Shown here: in pieces, positions 41,501 to 50,700 of the stretch | Numbering within the stretch: position 1 is the stretch's first letter | Layout of the letters: each line of letters starts with the position of its first letter | NCBI GenBank assembly: GCA_946965045.2 | Contig: OX337238.1 | Span: forward strand, 3,224,001-3,288,000 | Source of the DNA: Epithemia pelagica | Taxonomy: Eukaryota > Bacillariophyta > Bacillariophyceae > Surirellales > Surirellaceae | Reading direction: 5' to 3' | Length of the DNA: 64,000 bases | The notes under the pieces: generated by a model | Told to the model about the DNA's origin: nothing | The model's database searches: none | The model's input: the letters and a program-made list of their open reading frames with translations, nothing else | Made by a program: the position numbers and the translations under genes

Positions 41501-42742
41501 TCTCTTTTTAGAGTACAGTCCTTACACTTTGGACACTTAATCCCCAACGCTTGAAATTCTTCCGGAAGGAACAGCCCCCAATCCACAATGTACAATTTCT
41601 GTCCTACTATTGAGTCCCAGAGGGCATTGTTGTTGTCGCGCACCTCCGGCACACAAAACTCCATGTTGCGCATGTACGCCTTAAGTGACGACAGGTTACG
41701 CTTCTTCTCTAAACAGTTTTCAGCGATCGTCTTGGCCAGCGCGTAAACCATCTTCGGACAGGAAATCGAGGTGTCCGGCGCGACTTCCTTGTACTTGTCG
41801 AGTACCGATCGCATGAATACATAGTCCGCCGACCCAACTGAAGACACGACTTTATTATTGATCAGTGATGTCGTGCGCGCAACACAGTTCTTTCTTCCTC
41901 CCCGTTTACTTGAAAGCTCGATATCCGCCGATGTTATGGTTGTGGCTTCGTTTGAAGCCTCACATACTGTTTTGTTGTTGAGTTGGAAGAAGAGGTTGAA
42001 TTCCTCTTGGCTCATGATGATGGGCTTGAAGGTCACCTCCCTTGTTGCCTCCTTCTTCAGCCTTTCTTCCTCTCTCAATGCTTCCACCAGATGATCAGGG
42101 ATGCCCTTGGTCTTTGAGTTCTTCGTGCAAAACTCGTGATGAGATCGTTTGGGGGGCTTGATACCCAGACGCTTGGCAGAACAGATTCTGCAGTCCCTGT
42201 CTTCCTCAAATGCCTTCTTCTTCTCCAGGGTGAGTTGGTTCAGTCTTCTTGCTTCCTTCTTCTTCTTTGTTGACTTTGTTTGGTGTTGTGCTAACGATTT
42301 CGCCCGTTTTGTTTGGTTGTTTCGTCGTTGGCTTTGGCAACCCATGCCCTCCTGGTCACTGGGTTTCCTTTTGTATGGGTTGTGCAGCACCACCCTTGGT
42401 GCTGGAGGTGGTGGAGAGTCATCCTCCTTGCCAGTCATCGTCTCTCTGTCCATTGTCCTTCCAGAAACATGGACACCATTGTCCATGTCCTGGGCCACGG
42501 TAACCGCGACCGGTCTCATTGGCATGGAATCGTGTTGGAGCGGAACTCCTCGTCGTTTTCATCTTTTTCGTGGGGAAGTCGGCAGGATTCCGTGGCTTTT
42601 TGCGCGTGGCGCGCGATGTCTACAGGTAAGAGAAGACATGTCTGGTCTGATTTTTCGTTAAGTATTTTGCTGTCTTGTCTATGTCTTGTGAAATTTCTAA
42701 CCCAATCATGTATCTGCCATGTATTTCTGAGGCCCCTTTTAC
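38541..42742 (-). mobile_element. Transposon copy B, uninterrupted (4,202 bp)
   Basis: Reference unit of the array, directly abutting copies A and C. The minus-strand transposase occupies 39160-42525. About 215 bp lie upstream of its ATG and about 620 bp lie downstream, including a purine-rich tract at 38567-38630. Confidence 0.93.
39160..42525 (-). CDS. DDE-type transposase, copy B (1,121 aa)
   Basis: The N-terminus (1-100) is basic and Pro-rich. CRICSAKRLG with PKRSHHEFC (about 111-135) looks like a metal-binding module. Further Cys pairs are CPKCKDC (about 329) and YYCPEC (about 370), then CQICFAQDHTHQVVKNY (about 513-530). I propose D in DHTH (about 519), D in YSDTWPHKQSFW (about 583) and E in ESKLESWHDNL (about 787) as the DDE triad; RLGLFHFIQR follows the second D. 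This order matches DDE transposases of protist and algal elements with a DHTF-type first motif; the superfamily is not assigned. The C-terminal 250 residues are acidic, then Pro/Gln-rich, so low complexity. One exon with ATG at 42525. Confidence 0.75.
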   Translation of the reverse strand: MPMRPVAVTVAQDMDNGVHVSGRTMDRETMTGKEDDSPPPPAPRVVLHNPYKRKPSDQEGMGCQSQRRNNQTKRAKSLAQHQTKSTKKKKEARRLNQLTLEKKKAFEEDRDCRICSAKRLGIKPPKRSHHEFCTKNSKTKGIPDHLVEALREEERLKKEATREVTFKPIIMSQEEFNLFFQLNNKTVCEASNEATTITSADIELSSKRGGRKNCVARTTSLINNKVVSSVGSADYVFMRSVLDKYKEVAPDTSISCPKMVYALAKTIAENCLEKKRNLSSLKAYMRNMEFCVPEVRDNNNALWDSIVGQKLYIVDWGLFLPEEFQALGIKCPKCKDCTLKRDRTNLSKTKSLFPIFNLGGAPHYALVTNYYCPECKVTHAGNDGALINMLPSHFQKWYPVEAKWARGAQHLDLTATTVFEELLITHGNGDLCSRWLYSAINRDYRKRLTSYLSFCDSTHQKAQDYPKKDGEWLTRFPPLGETIRKAYLEASMSTWNPWRTSDKERHTREIQAVQCQICFAQDHTHQVVKNYPKRLQAEALWDICNEHGEVALAILVRSTETKHFAHALIQLTKRPNFKPSIMYSDTWPHKQSFWEELLRDKNGRKLKGRLGLFHFIQRIVKTLRKNHIDFGHAIRDLLDALYDYDDRDFNKLVTALKDGTMSSTGEKLSDKEIVEMRQTKQFRTRYGKHLRKRIRRKETIITKLEEWKCKYKVTASEGSGAARGRVDPRTQQTLFTMDTHLAIENCKKKAEYLSDPLPVSEMYREIKPGPNSKHGLSEWISYRGESKLESWHDNLAHFANGGMHEDLSDVINLCGTARYNKQIRLKIRLASASMEERNTKMPAAWESVVSHFNHQELAFINKLAVRCGASKPFDWVEDLPPDNGERFFSEYLPIQKQIQQTWPVAFLSNDHCPCNECNEPTEDATNNETMLECDDDDDEISNREDSDSGSDQDMEDDKEPEEEEEEKEEDSEMQECEASAQEQEPIQVTRPVKQNQINATSTTTTRVTTNQQQPTMREQPSLPPPPPPPQQQQPPLAPSSMPNIYQVQQQLLQQAAFLSTIMCPAVGNLHQPHQPPVAPAQMQPIQNCCIRNIQYWNRENRRGIPPHDKSCRNHQSNRPPF

Positions 42743-45700
42743 GAAAATATAGGGGGATCTGGCAGTAGAAGAGGGGAAAAAAGAAGGAGAAAAAAAGAAG
42801 AAGAAAAGGAAAAAAGAAAAAGAAGGAAGAAATTATGGTAAGATTCCCTTCGTCGAGAACGTGCGATTGCCGCTATCAGAATGTGATCTAATTGGCTGTT
42901 GTCTTTGTCACTGTTTCTGCCCCTGTGTGCAATGTGTGGTGAGTGCGTGGTGGACCACGAAGCAGGAAGGAGGGGATTTGGCAGATCCCCACTACCACAG
43001 TACGTATGAGTCCACGGTAAGTGCCTGAAGCGACTGTCTTTTGCTTAAGGTAAACAGTGTCATACTCACATATGCCCGATTGCTTCTCCAGCGAAGATAT
43101 TAGCATTCACCACAAAAGAGTGCGTAGAAGTGTCGTACCACTGGTACAAGGTAAGCCTAGCTACGGCAGGATTTCGGAAGTGGTTGCTCATTTTCCTCTA
43201 GCTCATTATTTCTTGGACGATGGTTTTCTCACTGCTGTTGTTGTTCGTATCGTTAATGCTTATTTTGCTATTTCTTGCGTGTACAGCACCATGGTACGTT
43301 GTCCCAGCCAGGTGCACTGATATTCCATTGATCGAATTGGTTGTTCTAACATTTTTCTTTTTTAAAATGGTGGTCGGTTACTCTGATGGTTTCGGCATGA
43401 TTTGTCGTGTGGTGGAATGCCTCTACGGTTTTCCCGATTCCAATATTGGATGTTGCGAATGCAACAGTTCTGTATTGGCTGCATTTGAGCCGGGGCAACA
43501 GGCGGTTGATGTGGCTGATGAAGATTCCCAACGGCCGGGCACATGATCGTCGAGAGAAAAGCTGCTTGTTGCAAGAGCTGCTGTTGTACCTGGTAAATAT
43601 TGGGCATCGATGATGGTGCCAACGGTGGTTGTTGTTGTTGTGGTGGTGGCGGTGGTGGTGGAAGACTGGGCTGCTCCCTCATTGTTGGCTGTTGCTGGTT
43701 TGTGGTAACTCGTGTTGTCGTTGTGCTTGTTGCGTTGATTTGGTTCTGTTTGACAGGCCGAGTCACTTGGATTGGTTCTTGTTCTTGAGCACTTGCCTCA
43801 CACTCTTGCATCTCGCTGTCTTCTTCTTTTTCCTCCTCCTCTTCTTCTGGTTCTTTATCGTCTTCCATGTCCTGGTCGCTACCACTGTCCGAGTCTTCGC
43901 GGTTCGATATTTCGTCGTCGTCGTCGTCACATTCGAGCATTGTCTCATTGTTTGTTGCGTCCTCTGTTGGTTCATTGCATTCGTTGCAGGGGCAGTGGTC
44001 ATTGCTGAGGAATGCCACTGGCCATGTTTGTTGGATCTGTTTTTGTATCGGCAGGTATTCGGAGAAGAATCGTTCTCCATTGTCAGGAGGTAAGTCTTCG
44101 ACCCAATCAAATGGTTTGCTCGCTCCACAACGAACTGCCAGTTTGTTGATGAAGGCAAGCTCCTGGTGATTGAAGTGACTAACGACACTTTCCCATGCTG
44201 CAGGCATTTTCGTGTTCCTCTCCTCCATTGAAGCCGAGGCTAAACGGATTTTGAGCCGGATTTGTTTGTTATATCGTGCCGTTCCACAGAGGTTGATGAC
44301 ATCACTGAGATCCTCGTGCATTCCTCCATTTGCAAAGTGTGCGAGATTGTCATGCCATGATTCGAGCTTCGACTCGCCCCGGTAAGAAATCCACTCGCTG
44401 AGCCCATGTTTTGAATTTGGACCTGGCTTGATCTCACGATACATTTCACTTACAGGGAGTGGGTCCGAGAGATATTCTGCCTTTTTCTTGCAGTTCTCAA
44501 TGGCAAGGTGAGTGTCCATTGTAAACAGTGTTTGTTGCGTCCTTGGGTCGACTCGTCCTCTTGCTGCTCCAGATCCCTCTGACGCAGTTACCTTGTACTT
44601 GCATTTCCATTCTTCAAGCTTGGTGATGATTGTTTCCTTCCGCCTGATTCTTTTCCGTAAGTGCTTGCCGTATCGTGTCCGAAACTGCTTTGTCTGTCGC
44701 ATTTCAACAATCTCTTTGTCAGACAGTTTCTCACCTGTACTTGACATTGTGCCATCTTTCAGAGCCGTCACAAGTTTGTTGAAGTCGCGATCATCATAGT
44801 CGTACAATGCATCCAACAAATCTCTTATTGCGTGTCCGAAGTCGATATGGTTCTTTCGTAGTGTCTTGACGATCCTCTGAATGAAATGGAAGAGTCCTAA
44901 TCTTCCCTTGAGCTTCCTTCCATTCTTGTCACGCAACAATTCCTCCCAGAAGCTTTGCTTATGGGGCCAGGTGTCGGAATACATGATTGAGGGTTTAAAA
45001 TTTGGTCGCTTGGTGAGTTGAATTAATGCATGGGCGAAGTGTTTTGTCTCCGTGCTTCTAACCAGAATAGCCAATGCTACCTCGCCATGTTCATTGCAGA
45101 TATCCCACAGTGCTTCAGCTTGCAGTCTCTTTGGGTAGTTCTTTACCACCTGGTGAGTGTGATCTTGTGCGAAGCATATCTGACACTGTACCGCTTGTAT
45201 TTCGCGTGTGTGTCGCTCCTTATCACTTGTTCGCCACGGATTCCACGTAGACATTGAGGCTTCAAGGTATGCCTTCCGAATTGTCTCGCCCAATGGTGGA
45301 AACCGTGTCAGCCATTCGCCATCCTTCTTCGGGTAGTCCTGAGCCTTTTGGTGCGTCGAATCACAGAAAGACAGGTAGCTTGTAAGTCTCTTCCTGTAAT
45401 CTCGGTTGATTGCACTATATAACAACCGACTACATAGATCTCCATTCCCATGGGTAATCAGTAGTTCCTCAAAAACAGTTGTAGCAGTGAGGTCTAGATG
45501 TTGAGCACCTCTAGCCCACTTGGCCTCGACCGGGTACCATTTTTGAAAATGTGAGGGCAGCATATTGATCAGCGCCCCATCATTACCGGCGTGCGTGACC
45601 TTGCATTCCGGGCAGTAGTAGTTGGTGACCAGGGCGTAGTGGGGAGCACCACCAAGATTAAAAATCGGAAATAGGCTCTTGGTCTTGGAAAGGTTGGTCC

Positions 45701-45836
45701 TGTCTCTTTTTAGAGTACAGTCCTTACACTTTGGACACTTAATCCCCAACGCTTGAAATTCTTCCGGAAGGAACAGCCCCCAATCCACAATGTACAATTT
45801 CTGTCCTACTATTGAGTCCCAGAGGGCATTGTTGTT
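42743..45836 (-). mobile_element. Transposon copy C, 3' part
   Basis: Continues at 54221-55333 after the second retrotransposon copy. Without the insertion it is exactly 4,202 bp. TTGTT at 45832-45836 is the left target-site copy. Confidence 0.92.
43362..45836 (-). pseudogene. Transposase of copy C, C-terminal part
   Basis: An open frame of about 825 codons that lacks the copy A deletion (tttt run intact). The gene is broken only by the copia insertion. CSRLLYS (against CSRWLYS in B and D) is shared with copy A. Confidence 0.92.
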
Positions 45837-46619
45837 TGTTAGAATTCTCACCGTCTATGGTGGTTAGATTCTACATCTCATCGATTCCCCATGTCACATA
45901 GCCTCGTGCTATCGCATCATGCCCTCTAGCTTCGAGCTATGTTTCCTAGCTTCGCGCTATATCGACCTATATTTCTTCGCAAATCATGAAAAGTGAGAAT
46001 AGATTGACGAACTCACTCTCAAGACTAAATTGGGTCGTGCGGTATTACAACGGACGTAAATTTGGCCGTTGCTCAGACACTGTACTAACGCCCTAAGCGT
46101 ACGCGCCCGAAATCATCGAGCGCGCCCAAGCGACATCCGAGCGCTATCGGCATCTATCCGATCCAACGGTCTAAGTATCCCAAGCACGACACACGATCAC
46201 GCGAGACCATATTTCCATTCCCACAATCTCCAAATTGTCAACAAGCTGCGCGCCATGAAAACAACTATGCCAACCCAAAGCAAGAGCTGTTGACCCTGTA
46301 TATGTTATCCGCCCACATATACATGTCATATACATCACATGAATCAACTCCAACTATTCCAAACCTGTTGCCGCCAAGAACCTATGATACATGACCCTTG
46401 GCAGGACCGAACATTTCACGTAGACCTATCGTAGTAATCAACACACAATCTAACAATATCACCATTTATCACATCCTCTTTTGTGTCCCGACTATCCTTC
46501 TGATAGACTTCGACTTGCTTGCTTCTCTGACCCTGAGAAGCTTGTATCGGTTGGTGACCTACCTGATTGTCTGCTCTACCGAGCATCAATGTCCCTACGA
46601 TTCAGAAAGAATTGTAACA
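45837..46619 (+). repeat. 5' LTR of element 2, second copy
   Basis: 783 bp, same as 29044-29826, including the three 14-bp motifs at the corresponding positions. Confidence 0.95.
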
Positions 46620-46655
46620 GATTAACAGTCTCAAAGCTTATTTCCTTGTGGTTTC

Positions 46656-47435
46656 ATGGATACTAACGAGATTATCACTCCTGTACGACAGATCTATCGA
46701 GCCAACCTGCATCCCGGGCAGCCCGATACCCTGGTGCAGCAGGAACTGGTGCCGACGCCGAAGGCAGCCAACACATCGGTCAACATCTCCGTCGACAGTT
46801 CCAACAGCAATCCATTCGAGACTCCAACCCAGCCTCACGCTCCGATCCCTGCGCCGTTGCTTCGGCCCCCGAGTCCGCCTCGTCGGCTCGTCCCTTCTCG
46901 ATCCCGTCGTACCACCCGGTTGATTGCTGATCATATCAAGTACTTCCGCCAACCAACTTGTTCGACCTTCGATCCCGAGATCATCCGTGGGGAGACCCAG
47001 ATCGAACGCCAGTTCCAATCGGTGACCCACATCGTCGACCAAGAAGACATTGACCGTCTGAACGACCAACTTCACCGCTCTCCGAGGCGTCGCCTCATCT
47101 TTGCCGCCCTCTCGGGCAACCCCATCCGTACTGTCCACCTCCGCTTCCTAACCTTCGAGCGCCCAACTGGATACTACAATACCATCTACGTCGTGAACGC
47201 GACGACTTGCCCTCTGCCTCCTAACGTTGTACGCCTAGATAACTACGTTGCCTACATCCACGAGGTCCATACCATCGAGGACCATCGTGCAACTATCTAC
47301 CCTTTGCGTACCGAGGTCGAGAACCACCTGGCTGAAGGTGATACCCCTTCTTCTGTTGCTTGTGCTGCCCCATCTGAGCCTGGAAGCGACTCTGATCATT
47401 CGGAAGAGGGTGAGGATTCAGAGACCGAAGCTTAA
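46656..47435 (+). CDS. Accessory ORF of copia element 2, second copy (259 aa)
   Basis: Same predicted protein as 29863-30642: Pro/Ser-rich and basic N-terminus, folded-looking middle, acidic end. It lies 36 bp after the 5' LTR. Because the two copies arose by block duplication, their identity is not independent evidence of selection. Confidence 0.75.
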   Translation: MDTNEIITPVRQIYRANLHPGQPDTLVQQELVPTPKAANTSVNISVDSSNSNPFETPTQPHAPIPAPLLRPPSPPRRLVPSRSRRTTRLIADHIKYFRQPTCSTFDPEIIRGETQIERQFQSVTHIVDQEDIDRLNDQLHRSPRRRLIFAALSGNPIRTVHLRFLTFERPTGYYNTIYVVNATTCPLPPNVVRLDNYVAYIHEVHTIEDHRATIYPLRTEVENHLAEGDTPSSVACAAPSEPGSDSDHSEEGEDSETEA

Positions 47436-47755
47436 TTACTCATAGTTAACTCCCGTCCTCTCAAAACCTTTCCAAGACTTAAACTCAACGCACATCCGGG
47501 TACCCTTGGTCGCACAACACGCCACACATTCCCGTCAAATCGCGAAAATTCGGCGAAAATTTGTTGAAACTCGGCGAAAATTTGTCGAAATCAACGGAAA
47601 TTTCCAGGAGTCGCACATCACAACACACATCCGGGTATTACATACGTGGTACATACGTGGCACACGTGGTACATCCGGGTTCACATCACATCACACATTA
47701 AATAAACCACATCACACCGCACATTAAATAAACATCGAACCAACCAAATAACACC
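47436..47755 (+). other. Repeat-rich spacer, second copy
   Basis: Equivalent of 30643-30962, with the same acatccgggt and cacattaaataaac repeats before the gag-pol ATG. Confidence 0.55.
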
Positions 47756-50700
47756 ATGGATCCTCAATCACCCAAGACACCTACGACTCCTAAGGGAGAA
47801 GATAACCAAGACAATGTCTCGGACACAGACCTATTCGACCACATCATATTTACTGTCTGCCAATTTTTTACCAAAGAAAGGGCTGACTACTTAATGAAGT
47901 GGATGAAATACCATGGTTTTGAGAACATTACCCATGTTATCTCGTATATGCAAACTAATACCGAGGAATCCATGAAGGAACTGACACAATACAAGGTCAA
48001 CAAACAGACACATGATCTACAAGGCCCCACAAGACAGCAGATCAAGCTCTTGGCTTATTGGGCCACATACAAGACCAATGAAATTCAAGACGAGCTATCC
48101 AATAGCGACTGGATGAACCTAACGAGGAAAGAGTTCAACACTTGGAGGATCAACACAGATTTCTCTAAGGGACCACCTAGCCAAGTCCCAGTCTCGCCAA
48201 TGAAGTCACCGTCATCTGTGAAATCTGTCAGCACAGTTACTGCCGCATCCCAATCTCAACAAGACCTTACAGCATTCAAAAAGGGAACTAAGCGCGACGC
48301 AACTGCATATGAGGTATTCAAGGATGAACGATACTACGATTCATTCTGGCGTGTATTCAAGACTACAGCTAAGGCTCAAGGCCTATCCAACGTTCTGAAT
48401 TTCAAATACACACCACCCCATGATGATGAGTATGCCGAAGAACTTTTTCAAGAGCAACAAGTATTTCTTTACTCCGTTCTTGTCCGTATCATTCAGACTG
48501 ACCAAGGTCGAGCCTATGTACGTGAACATGAACATGATGAAGATGCGCGTGCCGTATTGCAGAAGTTACACTCTTTGCATACCGAATCCGACCTAGCAAA
48601 GCGAGAAGTCCTCCGCTTAACCAACTACATTTCCAATCTACGTCTTGACGACACATGGCGCGGAACAACACGTCAATTTCTTCTACACTTTCAAGAGCAG
48701 CTACGTTTGCTAGACAATTTAGTGACATTGTCTGATCGCATCCCTGATCATACCAGGATGACCTTCCTCATGCAAGCTGTAGAAAAGGTACCTGATCTCC
48801 GCCGAGTCAAGATCTTGGATAATGTGGTGAACACCAAATCCGGTGCAAAATCCCTTTGCTATCAATCATACTTCCGTCTCCTTCTAGACGCAGCTTATGA
48901 CCATGATCAAGCAACCCAGTCATCTGTTCATAGTCGCCGTCGACATGTCAAACAACATGAATCACTATATGGCCAAGATACAGATGCTGACATAACCTCA
49001 CAAGATGATATGGAGTATCATGTCCACAACACCAAAGCGACATCTGAATCTCCATCCTCTTCGTCCAAGGTTAGTCTACCGCGTGACCTATGGTTCAAAC
49101 TTTCTGAAGAAGATCGCAAGTTGATCATTGAATATAACAAGATGATTCAAGCACCTTCATCAACAACACCGAGGACAGTGCAAACACATGCCCTCGACAT
49201 TGATCCGGAACCTGATCCTGATCCCAACCAAGTTGTATCTGATGACGACTCACCTGGCGTAGTCACTGAGCATTCAGATGATTCAGATCCGGTTACACAA
49301 TTTATCAACCAAGCCATGACGACTGATATCAATCACCCGGCAACTGACCTGACTAGTGTTCTTTCTAACGCCAAGTCCAAGACGAGCAAGAAGGTTACTT
49401 TCAAAGCCAACATGCATAAACAAGCAGGACATGTTCCACGCTATCTGTTTTCCAGGAAATCTACTTTACCAGGGAATCAATTGATTGACCGTGGTGCTAA
49501 TGGAGGACTTGCTGGTTCTGACATGCGCATCCTTTCTAAGACTGGCCGCCATATCACTATTGTGGGTATTGATAACCATGAACTTACTGGACTTCCTGTC
49601 GTCACATGTGCCGCAAAGTTTGAGACCAATGATGGACCTATTGTCGGCATCTTCAATGAATATGCTTATTATGGGAAGGGCTTATCTATCCATGCTCCTG
49701 GTCAATTCGAGCATTTCGGACTTGCTGTTGATGAACGATCTGTTAAAGTTGATGGTAAACAACGCATCACTACACTTGATGGTCGTGCCATACCCCTTCA
49801 CATCAAGGATGGGTTAGCCTACATCCACTCCTTGGGTATCCCCAGCGACGATGACATGGATACCTTACCTCAGATCATCTTCACGTCACCCGACACATGG
49901 GATCCTGGTGTTCTGGACCATTCGTATTCTCCCACACCCTCTGACAATGATCCTGATTGGAAACACGTCAAGACTGATGGTAGTATGTCGAACCATCCAT
50001 ATGACAACTATGGGGAGTACACTGATCGTGTTGTTTGTAACCTCAATCTCCTTTTGGATCTCCCATACGATCATGGACCTGACGACGCACCCTTCTTTTC
50101 TATCTATGCTGACGCAGAGGGTAATGATCCTACACTTCATGCCTCTGTCCACCGTCGTTACCAGGAAGCGTATGACTGGAAGAAGTTCCGTCCATTCTTT
50201 GGTTGGCAATCTGAAGATGTTATTGCCGATACGTTCAAGCACACTACACGTAATGGTAGCATTCCTTTTGACCACGACACCCTCAAGAAACATTTCAAGG
50301 CTCGCAATCCGGTCCTTAATATACCTCGACGCCATGAACCCGTTGCTACTGACTCGGTTTTCTCCGACACCCCTGCTGTTGACCATGGCGGTAAAGTCGC
50401 ACAAATCTTTGTTGGTCGAGATACTCTGGTTACTGATATCTATGGGATCAAGTCAACCAAACAGTTTGTCAATACTCTTCAGGACAACATCCGGTTTCGT
50501 GGTGCCATGGAGACTCTTATCAGTGATGGTGGTTCATCTCTCATCTCTCAAAAGGTTAAAGACATTCTTCGCACTTTGCTTATTGGGGAGTATCGATCCG
50601 AACCTTATCATCAACACCAGAATAAGGCTGAAAACCGTTACCAGACCGTTAAACGTATGACCAACGCTCTCATGAATGCCACTGGTTGCCCTGCCAACAC

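Noticed and set aside
39160-42525. Tyrosine recombinase (Crypton-like) reading of the array transposase
   Set aside because: Tandem units without target duplication would suit it, and an HAIR segment resembles HxxR, but the following Tyr context does not fit, while DHTH, SDTWPH and LESWH fit a DDE core better.
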